A stretch of DNA of 35,583 bases, taken from assembly GCA_945862505.1 (NCBI GenBank), contig CAMAYJ010000022.1:1-35583 (forward strand). The letters run 5' to 3'. Under the pieces are notes generated by a model that saw only the letters and a program-made list of their open reading frames with translations, had not been told where the DNA came from and searched no databases. This document shows, one piece after another, positions 7,243 to 15,533 of the stretch. The DNA is from Bifidobacterium breve. GTDB lineage: Bacteria; Actinomycetota; Acidimicrobiia; Acidimicrobiales; Acidimicrobilacustridaceae. Position 1 is the first letter of the stretch; each line of letters opens with the position of its first letter. A program made the translations under genes and the position numbers.

Positions 7243-8012
7243 AAACCGCTCGAATTATTCCTTGCCTTGATGTCACTGATGGTCGTGTTGTTAAGGGCGT
7301 GAATTTTGTGGGTCTGCGTGATGCGGGAGACCCCGTCGAACTTGCTGCTCGATACGACGCCGATGGCGCTGATGAACTGGTTTTTCTTGATATCACCGCA
7401 ACATCTGATGGCCGAGAGACGATGGTCGACGTTGTCCGACGCACGGCTGAACAGGTGTTTATTCCTTTCACCATCGGTGGCGGCATCAGAACGGTTGACG
7501 ACGCTCGCACGATGCTTCGGGCAGGTGCCGACAAGGTGTCGGTAAATAGTGCCGCCGTTGCTCGTCCAGAACTCATCAGTGAGATCGCCGAAGTGTTTGG
7601 CAACCAGTGTGTGGTTTGTGCGATCGATGCGCGTCGCCGAGCAACCGATGGCTCGGCCGCTGAAGGCTGGGAGGTCTACGTCGCTGGTGGCCGCACGCCC
7701 ACTGGCATTGATGTCATCGAATGGGCGAAACGTGCAGCATCTCTTGGGGCCGGTGAAATTCTTTTGACTTCGATGGATCGCGACGGAACTCGCGATGGTT
7801 TCGATCTTGAACTCACTTCCGCAGTATCGAACGCAGTCGGAGTGCCCGTTATTGCTTCAGGCGGTGTCGGAACTCTCGATCACCTCGTTGATGGCGTCGT
7901 TATTGGTGGGGCAGACGCCGTGTTGGCTGCGTCGATCTTTCACTTCGATGACCATGCAATCGGTGATGCAAAAGCGCACATGATTGCTGCGGGAGTGAAT
8001 GTTCGTCCGTAG
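7239..8012 (+). CDS. hisF: Imidazole glycerol phosphate synthase, cyclase subunit
   Basis: A barrel enzyme using ammonia from HisH to convert PRFAR to imidazole glycerol phosphate and AICAR. The 257-aa protein has the catalytic Asp in [19 protein letters not shown] and the second Asp in [18 protein letters not shown], plus TIGGGIR and ASGGVGTL phosphate loops. ATG 7239 is chosen from the family N-terminus; a GGAAAG sequence lies seven bases upstream and the start overlaps the stop of the 21-codon ORF. It ends the first his cluster, 14 bp from the convergent hydrolase gene, with no terminator seen between them. hisG and hisE are not in the window. Confidence 0.95.
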   Translation: MKTARIIPCLDVTDGRVVKGVNFVGLRDAGDPVELAARYDADGADELVFLDITATSDGRETMVDVVRRTAEQVFIPFTIGGGIRTVDDARTMLRAGADKVSVNSAAVARPELISEIAEVFGNQCVVCAIDARRRATDGSAAEGWEVYVAGGRTPTGIDVIEWAKRAASLGAGEILLTSMDRDGTRDGFDLELTSAVSNAVGVPVIASGGVGTLDHLVDGVVIGGADAVLAASIFHFDDHAIGDAKAHMIAAGVNVRP

Positions 8013-8026
8013 GTCGCAGCGGTTGC

Positions 8027-8674
8027 TTAGGTAGTTATCTGGGCCTGAATGAAGTCCACAACGAGTTTTGCAACCTTGTTGGTGCGTCCAACAAAGAGAT
8101 GATCCGCGCCGGCGACCGTGACGACGGTTGTGTTGGCCCACGCAGCGGTCGCCTCGATGGCCGAAGCGGGATTTCGGAATTGATCATGTTCAGGAATAAT
8201 GAGCAGTTTGGGCCGCGGGTCGTTCCCGGCTTCTGCTGTGAGTTCGTCGAGCGGAAGGATCCGTAATGGCGGAGCGCACGCGACCCACGCCGCGATCCGG
8301 GGATCGACAATGCTTAACGACGTATCAGCACCAAACGACCAACCTGAAACGAAAACGGGAAGCGACGGACACTCGACGGTGATGGCATCAATTGCTGCGA
8401 CGATGTCGGTTGCTTCACCGACGCCAAACTCGTGGCTGCCTTCCGATTTACCGACGCCGCGAAAGTTGAAGCGGAGAACAGCGAGTCCCGACTCGGGCAA
8501 CAAGCGAAAGAGTTCGCTAGTTACGAGTGAGGTCATGGTGCCGCCCTGCTGGGGGTGGGGGTGGCAAAGTACGACGGCGGCATTGGCCTGCGCAGGAATG
8601 GCGAGCTCGGCCTCAAGGGAAAGTCCATCGGCGGTGGAGAGTGCGAGGGGGTGGGGGGCGAAGTCGTCGATCAC
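8027..8674 (-). CDS. Alpha/beta hydrolase
   Basis: A 215-aa hydrolase with the catalytic serine elbow G-x-S-x-G in SGWSFGADTSL, a candidate acid in IPEHDQFRNP and the C-terminal His in AGADHLFVGR. CHPHPQQGGTM with the following FNFRGVGKSEG is typical of a small alpha/beta hydrolase family of unknown substrate. The frame is open further upstream to 8860, but the GTG at 8674 is chosen. It follows a TACCGT hexamer by eight bases and gives an N-terminus leading directly into the first strand. It diverges from the groES-like gene and converges on hisF. Confidence 0.8.
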   Translation of the reverse strand: MIDDFAPHPLALSTADGLSLEAELAIPAQANAAVVLCHPHPQQGGTMTSLVTSELFRLLPESGLAVLRFNFRGVGKSEGSHEFGVGEATDIVAAIDAITVECPSLPVFVSGWSFGADTSLSIVDPRIAAWVACAPPLRILPLDELTAEAGNDPRPKLLIIPEHDQFRNPASAIEATAAWANTTVVTVAGADHLFVGRTNKVAKLVVDFIQAQITT

Positions 8675-8682
8675 GACTGGAG

Positions 8683-8692
8683 ACGGTACCGT
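8683..8692. promoter_or_regulatory. Palindromic bidirectional -10 element
   Basis: ACGGTACCGT is a perfect 10-bp palindrome. On plus it supplies TACCGT six bases before GTG 8699 (groES-like gene); on minus it supplies TACCGT eight bases before GTG 8674 (hydrolase). One element therefore seems to serve two leaderless genes whose starts are 24 bp apart. Confidence 0.6.
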
Positions 8693-8698
8693 CGTGTC

Positions 8699-9067
8699 GT
8701 GACCTCGCCGCAGACCACTGACCGACTCACCGACGGCGTCGGTGTCGACGGAGAGAAACTTCCCATTCAGATGCTGAATGATCGTGTTCTCGTGCATCTC
8801 GGTGGGCCTGAAGGGGAGCGTCGCTCCTCTGGCGGCATTCTCATCCCGGCAACAGCTCAAATCAGCAAGCGCCTGGTATGGGCCGAAGTCATGGCCGTTG
8901 GTCCCAATGTCCGTTCAATGGAACCAGGCGATCAGGTGCTCTTTAGTCCGGAGGACCGCTACGAAGTTGAAGTCCGGGGCGACGACTACATCATCCTGCG
9001 TGAACGAGATGTCCACGCTGTTGCCTCTGAACGGTTGTCTGAGGGCAGCACCGGCCTCTACCTCTAG
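8699..9067 (+). CDS. GroES-like co-chaperonin family protein
   Basis: A 122-aa GroES-fold protein: IQMLNDRVLVHLGGPEGERRSSGGILIPATAQ, WAEVMAVGPNVRSMEPGDQVLFSP and a conserved C-terminal STGLYL. It matches an actinobacterial GroES-like lineage, distinct from canonical GroES, that stands alone without groEL. An N-terminal tail of about 25 residues precedes the fold. GTG 8699 is preferred over longer in-frame starts because it lies exactly six bases after TACCGT and the longer forms would enter the divergent gene. Whether it caps a chaperonin is unknown. It is followed 59 bp later by hisI with its own promoter. Confidence 0.85.
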   Translation: MTSPQTTDRLTDGVGVDGEKLPIQMLNDRVLVHLGGPEGERRSSGGILIPATAQISKRLVWAEVMAVGPNVRSMEPGDQVLFSPEDRYEVEVRGDDYIILRERDVHAVASERLSEGSTGLYL

Positions 9068-9114
9068 CTCCGTGAGGTCGAGAAACTCCGTTCGTGAACG
9101 GTGAGACCCACCGC

Positions 9115-9120
9115 TAGCGT
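9115..9120 (+). promoter_or_regulatory. -10 element of leaderless hisI promoter
   Basis: TAGCGT in CCGCTAGCGT (9111-9120), six bases before ATG 9127. The decamer is identical to those before hisD and trpF. Confidence 0.6.
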
Positions 9121-9126
9121 GGCGGA

Positions 9127-9489
9127 ATGCCTGAAAGCATTCCGATCGCCGTCACTGCGGAACAACTTGCTGCGGTGGTCTACAACGCCGACGGTCTCGT
9201 GCCCGCCATCGTGCAAGAAGAAGGCACCGGCAAAGTATTGATGATGGCGTGGATGAACGCCGATTCGTTGCGTCAAACATTTGAAACTGGGCGCACGTGG
9301 TTCTGGAGTCGGTCGCGCCAGGAGTACTGGTGCAAAGGCGAAACCTCGGGCGACCGTCAGTACGTTCGCGAGGCCTATTACGACTGCGACGGAGATACGT
9401 TGCTGTTCGTTGTTGAGCAAGAAGGTAAAGGCGCGTGCCACACAGGCAACTTTTCATGCTTCTTTACCGCCTTCGGCGAAGGTGACTGA
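9127..9489 (+). CDS. hisI: Phosphoribosyl-AMP cyclohydrolase
   Basis: Opens the adenine ring of PR-AMP, the third step of histidine synthesis. The 120-aa protein carries [10 protein letters not shown], the zinc-site pattern [13 protein letters not shown] and [11 protein letters not shown], and the substrate stretch [11 protein letters not shown]. It is the single-domain form, without the HisE pyrophosphohydrolase. It heads a second operon in which trpE follows after two bases, so his and trp synthesis are physically joined here. ATG 9127 sits exactly six bases after the -10 hexamer. Confidence 0.95.
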   Translation: MPESIPIAVTAEQLAAVVYNADGLVPAIVQEEGTGKVLMMAWMNADSLRQTFETGRTWFWSRSRQEYWCKGETSGDRQYVREAYYDCDGDTLLFVVEQEGKGACHTGNFSCFFTAFGEGD

Positions 9490-9491
9490 TC

Positions 9492-11018
9492 TTGGACATG
9501 TTGCCCTCTCGCGATGACTTTCATGCCCTCGCTGCCGACCACAGCGTCGTGCCGGTGTGGCGTGAACTGCTCGCTGACCTGATTACGCCAGTGGCCGCAT
9601 TCGCGCGGCTGTGTGGCGACGATCGGCCCGGGTTCTTGTTCGAATCTGTGGAACATGGCGAGCGTTGGAGCCGATTCTCGTTCGTCGGACGCAATCCGAT
9701 CGCCACTCTCGTCTTGCGAGACGGAATCGTGACGGTCGATGGAGAACTCCCCGCGGCGATGCCGCGTGATCAGGGAATCCTCGCCGCCATCGAGTGGTTG
9801 TTGGCTGCTTACCGGTCACCATCTCTTGATGCACTCCCGCCGCTTCACGGTGGAGTTGTTGGGTACCTCGGTTACGACGTCGTACGCGAAGTTGAAGATC
9901 TCGCCGAGACTCCGCATGACGCGACCGGATACCCCGATGCGGTTATGGCTGTTATCGGGCAGTTGGCCGCATTCGACCATTTCCGCCAACGCGTCACGCT
10001 CATCGACAATGTGCTCGTTCCCGATGGTGCAACAACTGCGGACCTTGATCGCCTCTACGACGAAGCCGCACTTCGCCTTAAACAACTTGCGGCCGATGGA
10101 GCCAGTCCACTGGCCGAACCGATGGTCGATCCACCTTCACCGTCACCCGATCTTCCTGATGTCACCGGGTCGATGACCTACAGCCAGTGGGAGAGTGCGG
10201 TCGAGGTCGCCAAAGAACGCATTCTCGATGGCGACATTTTTCAGGTTGTCCTGTCGCAGCGATTTTCGTTTGAACTTGGTGCTGACCCGTTCGATTTCTA
10301 CCGCGTACTTCGTCAGGTGAATCCCAGCCCGTATATGTATTTCGTTCGGATGCCTGAATTGAGTCTTGCGGGCTCTTCTCCAGAGCCAATGGTGAAACTC
10401 GTTGATAATCGTGTGATCTCGCGTCCGATCGCCGGAACTCGTCGTCGAGGCGCAACCGAAGAAGAAGATCGCCGACTTGGCGCGGAACTTCGTGAGCACC
10501 CCAAAGAAATCGCCGAGCACGTGATGCTCATCGATCTTGCTCGCAACGATGTTGGTCGTGTGGTCGAGTTCGGCACTGAACAGGTCGACGAAATGATGGT
10601 GCTCGAGCGCTACAGCCACGTGATGCACCTCACTTCTCAGGTTTCCGGCGAACTTGCGCACGGCAAGACGCCGATCGATGTGCTTCGCGCCACGCTTCCC
10701 GCAGGCACCGTTTCTGGTGCGCCAAAAATTCGCGCGATGGAGATCATCGACGAGCTCGAACCGGTGAAGCGTGGTCCCTACGCTGGCGTCGTTGGCTATA
10801 TCGATTTTTCGGGAACGATTGATACTGCGCTGGCGATTCGCACGCTTGTGGTTGGAGCGGACGGAATCGCGCATGTACAGGCGGGCGCAGGCATCGTCGC
10901 CGACAGCGTGGCCGAGCACGAAGATCTTGAATGCCGGAACAAGGCACGCGGGCTCTTGAGCGCAGTTCCTGGTGCCCGGCGGATGACGGCCCAACGTCGT
11001 GGCGAACCCAACGACTGA
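9492..11018 (+). CDS. trpE: Anthranilate synthase component I
   Basis: Makes anthranilate from chorismate with ammonia from the TrpG subunit, which is not in this window. The 508-aa protein has an N-terminal domain with LFESVEHGERWSRFSF (tryptophan feedback region) and the chorismate-binding domain with SPYMYFVRMPELSLAGSSPE, RPIAGTRRRGATEEED, VMLIDLARNDVGRV and GTVSGAPKIRAMEIIDELE. TTG 9492 is chosen because GGTGA lies six bases before it; ATG 9498, two codons later, is an alternative. The C-terminus is of normal length. Starts two bases after hisI and is probably co-transcribed with it. Confidence 0.93.
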   Translation: MDMLPSRDDFHALAADHSVVPVWRELLADLITPVAAFARLCGDDRPGFLFESVEHGERWSRFSFVGRNPIATLVLRDGIVTVDGELPAAMPRDQGILAAIEWLLAAYRSPSLDALPPLHGGVVGYLGYDVVREVEDLAETPHDATGYPDAVMAVIGQLAAFDHFRQRVTLIDNVLVPDGATTADLDRLYDEAALRLKQLAADGASPLAEPMVDPPSPSPDLPDVTGSMTYSQWESAVEVAKERILDGDIFQVVLSQRFSFELGADPFDFYRVLRQVNPSPYMYFVRMPELSLAGSSPEPMVKLVDNRVISRPIAGTRRRGATEEEDRRLGAELREHPKEIAEHVMLIDLARNDVGRVVEFGTEQVDEMMVLERYSHVMHLTSQVSGELAHGKTPIDVLRATLPAGTVSGAPKIRAMEIIDELEPVKRGPYAGVVGYIDFSGTIDTALAIRTLVVGADGIAHVQAGAGIVADSVAEHEDLECRNKARGLLSAVPGARRMTAQRRGEPND

Positions 11019-11049
11019 TCTCGCTGGTGCATGTCACGGCTCTTAGTGC

Positions 11050-11055
11050 GACACT
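11050..11055 (+). promoter_or_regulatory. Possible -10 element before ygfZ-like gene
   Basis: GACACT, one mismatch from TANNNT, lies exactly six bases before GTG 11062. Weak on its own but fits the spacing of the other leaderless starts. Confidence 0.35.
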
Positions 11056-11061
11056 CGTGGC

Positions 11062-11994
11062 GTGAAGGATTCATCGGCTGAAGAGATTTCTCGCGACTAC
11101 CAACTGCTTTGCGGTTCCGGCGGTGACGGAATCGTTGAACGCGATGTTGTCAAAGTGACGGGAACAGACTGTGCTCGCTACCTCCAGGGTCAACTGAGTC
11201 AAGACGTCGTTGCGATGGCGGGCGACAGCGCGTGGTCTTTTCTTTTGGGGCCGAACGGAAAGGTCGACGCGTGGCTTCGTGTGCATCGACTTGATGCCGA
11301 GAACTACTTGCTCGAGGTCGATCAGGGTTGGGGTGACATCGTCGTGGCCCGATTGAAGCGGTTCCTTCTCCGTACAAAGGCCACGATCAGCGAACCGCAG
11401 CGCGCGCAACTTGTGCAGCGTCGCTGGAGTTCTGAAACCATTCGTCTCGGTGTCGATGAGGTCGGCGACGAACTCGTCATCGCTCCGGTGGGGCCCACAG
11501 TCGCAGGTACCGATCTGCTGGTGCTCGATGATGCCGCAACCAAAGTTGGGGACCTTTCAGCCGACTGGGTTTCAAGCGAGTCGCTCGATCGCTATCGAAT
11601 CGCTCATGGCATCCCGAAGATGGGGGCAGAACTCACGGCGGACACAATCCCCGGTGAAGCAGGTGAATGGGTGATCGACGCGTCGGTGAGTTTCACCAAG
11701 GGTTGCTATACCGGCCAAGAACTTGTTGCTCGAATCGACAGTCGTGGGAATAACGTTCCGCATCCCATCCGGTTGCTGGTGCTCGATGTCGATGCTGCAA
11801 TTGGTGATGAGGTGCTGGTGGACGGTGCAACTGTTGGTTCGCTTACAAGCGTGGCGCCTGCGTTGGGGGCTGGACTTCCCGCATTGGCCTTGGCTCGGGT
11901 CGGGCGCGCGATCGTCCCTGGAAGCGTTGTGGCAGTTCAAAACGGATCAGCCGCGGTGCCGGCTTCTGTCGTCGAGCCTGGTTCTGTCCGTTGA
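11062..11994 (+). CDS. ygfZ: YgfZ/GcvT-type folate-binding protein
   Basis: A 310-aa protein related to glycine-cleavage T protein. The YgfZ signature K-G-C-Y-x-G-Q-E is seen at residues 213-220 (FTKGCYTGQELVARID). In the family this cysteine is required for folate-dependent help in Fe-S cluster maintenance. N-terminal VTGTDCARYLQGQLSQDV and LLGPNGKVDAWLRV are also typical. Starts at GTG 11062, 43 bases after trpE; the next gene follows after nine bases. Its place between trp genes has no obvious metabolic reason. Confidence 0.88.
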   Translation: MKDSSAEEISRDYQLLCGSGGDGIVERDVVKVTGTDCARYLQGQLSQDVVAMAGDSAWSFLLGPNGKVDAWLRVHRLDAENYLLEVDQGWGDIVVARLKRFLLRTKATISEPQRAQLVQRRWSSETIRLGVDEVGDELVIAPVGPTVAGTDLLVLDDAATKVGDLSADWVSSESLDRYRIAHGIPKMGAELTADTIPGEAGEWVIDASVSFTKGCYTGQELVARIDSRGNNVPHPIRLLVLDVDAAIGDEVLVDGATVGSLTSVAPALGAGLPALALARVGRAIVPGSVVAVQNGSAAVPASVVEPGSVR

Positions 11995-12003
11995 GTTCTC
12001 GTC

Positions 12004-12546
12004 ATGTCTGAGTCTTTCTATGAACGGTTGGGAGTCTCGCCATCGGCGAGCGCGGAACAGATCCGTCGTGCGTATCTGAAACTCGCGCGAATCCATCACC
12101 CCGATTTCCACACCGACGAGGTTGCGCGCCAAGCCAACGAGCGCGAGATGCAGTCGATCAATGAGGCGTGGGCCGTCTTGGGTGATCCCGAACGCAGGCG
12201 AGCTCATGACGAAATGATGCGGTTGACGATTGACGATTCAGCGTCGGTTGGTGTCCCAACCCCTGGTCGCTACGACTTCGTTCCTTACGACGACGGCGAT
12301 GACGAAATCGATTTCCGGTTGATCGACGACGTCGGAGTGGAAGGAACGCATGTAGAGCGTTCGCTGCAGATGGCTCCGGTTCTTTGTTTGATCGGTGGAA
12401 TCATTGGCGTCGTCCTTGGCATCATCGTAAATCTCCCATTCCTGATTGCGGTGGGAATTGTCGGGCTCGTTCTGGCCGGTCTTGGATTTCTGGCCGCTCC
12501 CTTCGTTGCGCTTTCTCGAAGTCTGCGGGCTGAGCGAGAGCGGTAA
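12004..12546 (+). CDS. DnaJ-domain protein with two membrane segments
   Basis: A 180-aa protein. Residues 1-70 form a J domain: YERLGVSPSASAEQIRRAYLK, the HPD motif (HHPDFH) that stimulates DnaK, and INEAWAVLGDPERRRAHD. An acidic linker (DDGDDEIDFRLIDD) follows. Two hydrophobic segments near residues 125-142 and 144-170 form a membrane hairpin, ending in a basic tail (SLRAERER). The Gly/Phe and zinc-finger regions of true DnaJ are absent, so it is a membrane-anchored J protein that may recruit DnaK to the membrane. The client is unknown. ATG 12004 lies nine bases after ygfZ. Confidence 0.8.
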   Translation: MSESFYERLGVSPSASAEQIRRAYLKLARIHHPDFHTDEVARQANEREMQSINEAWAVLGDPERRRAHDEMMRLTIDDSASVGVPTPGRYDFVPYDDGDDEIDFRLIDDVGVEGTHVERSLQMAPVLCLIGGIIGVVLGIIVNLPFLIAVGIVGLVLAGLGFLAAPFVALSRSLRAERER

Positions 12547-12555
12547 ACGGTCGCC

Positions 12556-12561
12556 TAAGGT
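12556..12561 (+). promoter_or_regulatory. -10 element before ABM monooxygenase gene
   Basis: TAAGGT, eight bases, then ATG 12570. Suggests an internal promoter for the monooxygenase and trpC. Confidence 0.45.
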
Positions 12562-12569
12562 TTGCGACC

Positions 12570-12884
12570 ATGACCCAGACATCGCTGTTCGTAAAGATGG
12601 TGTTCCAGCCCGGCAAGCGCGACGAAGGTGTGGCTGCTCTCGAGACGATGCTCCCGGTTGTTGCCGGCGAGCCGGGGACACTTGTGTATTCGTTCCATCG
12701 TGATGCGGGCGATGAAAACGCCGTTTGGATCTTCGAGCTGTATTCCGATGGTGACGCACTTGGCGTTCACGGTGGTTCCGATGCAATAAAGGAACTGTTC
12801 GGAACCCTTGGCGGACTCATGGCTGAGCCGCCGCTGATGGTCATGTCGACGCCGACGGGTAACGCAAAGGGTCTTCCAAACTGA
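12570..12884 (+). CDS. Antibiotic-biosynthesis-monooxygenase (ABM) domain protein
   Basis: A 104-aa ferredoxin-like fold protein of the ABM/YgiN type: FVKMVFQPGKRDEGVAALETMLPVV, GTLVYSFHRDAGDENAVWIFELYSD and a C-terminal MVMSTPTG. Family members act as cofactor-free quinone or polyketide monooxygenases, or as stress proteins; the substrate cannot be told here. The stop at 12882-12884 overlaps a CTG that appears to start trpC (CTGA), suggesting translational coupling. Confidence 0.75.
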   Translation: MTQTSLFVKMVFQPGKRDEGVAALETMLPVVAGEPGTLVYSFHRDAGDENAVWIFELYSDGDALGVHGGSDAIKELFGTLGGLMAEPPLMVMSTPTGNAKGLPN

Positions 12885-13675
12885 CCACCTATCTCGACCG
12901 CATTCTTGAGGCGCACCGCGAAGCGGCGTCTCGTGATGATCGCCCGTTCGACGAACTCGTCGAGCGGGCGATGTCCGTCGCGCCAGCACGTGGATTCCGA
13001 CATGCACTCGAGGTCGTTGCTGCTTCGGGTGACATTGCCGTGATCTCAGAAATCAAACGTCGTTCGCCCTCGAAAGGTGAACTCGCTGCGGGTCTCGATC
13101 CAGGTGTGCTTGCTCGGCAGTACGAAGCTGGTGGAGCCGCGTGTCTGTCGGTACTCACCGACGTTGACTTCTTCGGAGGTTCGGTTGACGATCTCGTTGC
13201 CGCACGGTCGGCATGTTCGCTTCCGGTGCTGCGCAAAGATTTCACGGTGAGCGCGCGCGATGTTTGCGACGCACGGATTATGGGCGCCGATTGTGTCCTT
13301 CTAATCGTGGCGGCTCTCGACCAACCCGAGCTCCAATCGTTTCTGAAATTGGCACATACAATCGGCTTCGATGCACTCGTCGAAATTCATGATGAAGCCG
13401 AACTCGAACGGGCTGTGGCTGCAGGGGCCGACCTGATCGGAGTGAACCAACGAGATCTTGTGACCTTTGCGGTCGACACTGATCGTGCTGTGCGGATGGC
13501 TCCGCAAATGCCGGCAGGTGTTGTGCGCGTGGCCGAATCGGGCATCACCGGAGCTGGCGATGCCGCGGTTCTGGCTGCTGCGGGCTACCACGCTGTCCTT
13601 GTGGGGGAGCACCTCGTTACTTCGGGCGATCCCGAGGCTGGTGTTGCCGCTCTTCGGGGCGCACGTCGCCTCTAG
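12881..13675 (+). CDS. trpC: Indole-3-glycerol phosphate synthase (CTG start)
   Basis: Ring-closing decarboxylase of tryptophan synthesis. Key motifs: VISEIKRRSPSKGEL with catalytic Lys, VLRKDFTVSARDV, CVLLIVAAL, LVEIHDEAELERA, GVNQRDL and VAESGI. The first ATG in frame is 12971, but the 30 codons before it read TYLDRILEAHREAA, the conserved TrpC N-terminal helix. The frame is closed by a stop at 12860, and between there and 12971 no ATG, GTG or TTG occurs before the conserved block. CTG 12881 overlaps the previous stop as CTGA, and AAAGGG lies nine bases before it. So a CTG start giving 264 aa is proposed. Confidence 0.88.
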   Translation: MTTYLDRILEAHREAASRDDRPFDELVERAMSVAPARGFRHALEVVAASGDIAVISEIKRRSPSKGELAAGLDPGVLARQYEAGGAACLSVLTDVDFFGGSVDDLVAARSACSLPVLRKDFTVSARDVCDARIMGADCVLLIVAALDQPELQSFLKLAHTIGFDALVEIHDEAELERAVAAGADLIGVNQRDLVTFAVDTDRAVRMAPQMPAGVVRVAESGITGAGDAAVLAAAGYHAVLVGEHLVTSGDPEAGVAALRGARRL

Positions 13676-13720
13676 ACGTGTTGTTCGAAATCTCGCTTCA
13701 GCCAAGATCTTTGGTGCCGC

Positions 13721-13726
13721 TAGCGT
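13721..13726 (+). promoter_or_regulatory. -10 element of leaderless trpF promoter
   Basis: TAGCGT in CCGCTAGCGT (13717-13726), six bases (CGAAGC) before GTG 13733. No Shine-Dalgarno sequence. Confidence 0.6.
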
Positions 13727-13732
13727 CGAAGC

Positions 13733-14365
13733 GTGTTCATCAAGATCTGCGGAACAACGAACGCCAACGATGCACTGCTTGCAGTGTCCCTCGGTGCTGA
13801 CGCGCTTGGGTTTGTTTTCGCCGAGTCGAAACGTCAGGTCGATGCCGAAACGGTTGCGGCGATCGTTCAACAACTCCCGGCGGAAACACTGACCATCGGG
13901 GTGTTTCGTAACGAGACAGCGGAACGCATTTCGGAGATCGTGAAAGCGACCGGGATTCGAGGGGTGCAACTGCACGGAACCGAAGGCCCCGAGGTCGCCG
14001 AGGCGATTCGCGCAGTCGTTCCTTTCCTCGTGCAGGTCTTCACTGTCGATGATGCCCGACTTGAACGGCTGGACAACTATCCCATCGATGCGGTGTTGCT
14101 CGATTCGCCAACTCCAGGTTCGGGTCAGACCTTCGACTGGTCAAAAGTCACCGATTTGCAGCAGCAACGCCGAGTGATCCTCGCTGGCGGATTGAACCCG
14201 GCCAATGTGGCCGACGCCATCGAGCGTGTTCGTCCTTGGGGGGTCGACGTTGTCAGTGGGGTCGAGGCCTCCGCGGGCCAGAAAGATCCTGAAGCGCTGG
14301 CCACCTTCATCGCTGTTGCGCGAGATGCGCTTTCCGAGTTCTCCAACGACCCGGGCCCGGCGTAG
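13733..14365 (+). CDS. trpF: Phosphoribosylanthranilate isomerase
   Basis: Isomerises phosphoribosylanthranilate to CdRP, the TrpC substrate. The 210-aa barrel starts [16 protein letters not shown] with the catalytic Cys, and has [17 protein letters not shown], the catalytic Asp in [27 protein letters not shown] and VDVVSGVEA. Its presence is notable since many actinobacteria rely on PriA. GTG 13733 matches both the family N-terminus and the -10 spacing. The gene lies 57 bp after trpC and is followed by trpB, whose -10 hexamer overlaps the trpF stop codon. Confidence 0.95.
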   Translation: MFIKICGTTNANDALLAVSLGADALGFVFAESKRQVDAETVAAIVQQLPAETLTIGVFRNETAERISEIVKATGIRGVQLHGTEGPEVAEAIRAVVPFLVQVFTVDDARLERLDNYPIDAVLLDSPTPGSGQTFDWSKVTDLQQQRRVILAGGLNPANVADAIERVRPWGVDVVSGVEASAGQKDPEALATFIAVARDALSEFSNDPGPA

Positions 14366-14368
14366 CCT
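14363..14368 (+). promoter_or_regulatory. -10 element before trpB, overlapping trpF stop
   Basis: TAGCCT, whose TAG is the trpF stop, then seven bases and ATG 14376. No Shine-Dalgarno sequence; trpB may be expressed from its own leaderless message as well as by read-through. Confidence 0.45.
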
Positions 14369-14375
14369 CATCATC

Positions 14376-15533
14376 ATGTCATTGTCAGAGCCATCAGCGA
14401 GCGGTCGATTCGGAGAGTTCGGGGGCCGTTACGTGCCCGAGACTCTTGTACCGGCCTGTCAGGAACTCGAGGCCGCATTCCGTGACGCATGGGCCGACCA
14501 AACCTTTCGTGACGAACTCGATGCGCTGCTTGCCGATTATGCCGGGCGGCCATCGCCAATTACTGAGTGCCACCGGTTGTCTGAAGAACTCGGCGTTCGC
14601 GTTCTTCTTAAGCGTGAGGACCTGAACCACACCGGATCACACAAGATCAACAACGTTCTTGGTCAAGCTCTTCTTGCAAAGCGCATGGGCAAGACTCGCC
14701 TGGTCGCCGAAACTGGCGCCGGTCAGCACGGTGTCGCCTCAGCAACTGCTGCAGCCCTCATGGGCATGGAATGCAAAGTCTTCATGGGTGAAGTCGACAT
14801 GGAGCGTCAAGCCCTCAATGTTTTTCGCATGAAACTTCTCGGCGCTGAGGTGGTTCCAGCCATGTCGGGCAGCCGAACACTGAAGGACGCAGTAAACGAA
14901 GCCATGCGCGATTGGGTCGCCACCGTAGAAAACACCCATTACTGCCTTGGTTCAGTGATGGGACCGCACCCATACCCATGGATGGTGCGCGAATTCCATA
15001 CCGTGATCGGAAAAGAGTCTCGCGAGCAATGTGCGAAGTTGCTAGAGAATGAAATCCCCGATGTCGTCACTGCGTGTGTCGGTGGCGGTTCGAATGCCAT
15101 CGGTATCTTCAGTGGTTTCGCCGATACCACCGCGGAACTCGTTGGTGTGGAACCGGCAGGTGGCGCGGCAGTTGGGCGCGGTGTACCCGGCGTTGTCCAC
15201 GGCATGAAGAGCTACCTCATGCAGGACGAATTCGGACAGGTGCAAGAAGCGCACTCCATTTCCGCTGGTCTTGATTACCCCGGGGTTGGTCCCGAACATT
15301 CACATCTGTCATCAATCGGTCGTGCCCGCTACGAGCAGGTCACCGATGCCGAAGTCATCGAGGCATTTCAGCTTCTGAGTCGCACCGAAGGAATCATCCC
15401 TGCGCTTGAACCAGCGCATGCGTTGGCATGGGTGATCCGTGATCGGGCCAAGCTCGCAGGAAAGACCGTTCTTCTCAACATGTCTGGGCGCGGCGATAAA
15501 GACGTTGCCCAGATGATGGAAATTCTCGGATGA
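14376..15533 (+). CDS. trpB: Tryptophan synthase beta chain
   Basis: PLP enzyme joining indole and serine. The 385-aa protein starts [16 protein letters not shown]. The PLP-binding Lys is in [33 protein letters not shown], the phosphate loop [10 protein letters not shown] and [16 protein letters not shown] are all present. It is a canonical TrpB1 that pairs with the adjacent trpA. The frame is open 57 codons upstream, but ATG 14376 matches the family N-terminus and follows a -10-like hexamer. The stop overlaps the trpA start (ATGA). Confidence 0.96.
   Translation: MSLSEPSASGRFGEFGGRYVPETLVPACQELEAAFRDAWADQTFRDELDALLADYAGRPSPITECHRLSEELGVRVLLKREDLNHTGSHKINNVLGQALLAKRMGKTRLVAETGAGQHGVASATAAALMGMECKVFMGEVDMERQALNVFRMKLLGAEVVPAMSGSRTLKDAVNEAMRDWVATVENTHYCLGSVMGPHPYPWMVREFHTVIGKESREQCAKLLENEIPDVVTACVGGGSNAIGIFSGFADTTAELVGVEPAGGAAVGRGVPGVVHGMKSYLMQDEFGQVQEAHSISAGLDYPGVGPEHSHLSSIGRARYEQVTDAEVIEAFQLLSRTEGIIPALEPAHALAWVIRDRAKLAGKTVLLNMSGRGDKDVAQMMEILG

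Noticed and set aside
6767-7603. 278-codon Ser/Arg/Thr-rich minus-strand frame
   Set aside because: Opposite hisA and hisF; low-complexity composition typical of antisense frames.
10143-10994. Long 283-codon open frame on the minus strand
   Set aside because: It lies wholly opposite trpE, has no family motifs and an odd composition; an antisense shadow.
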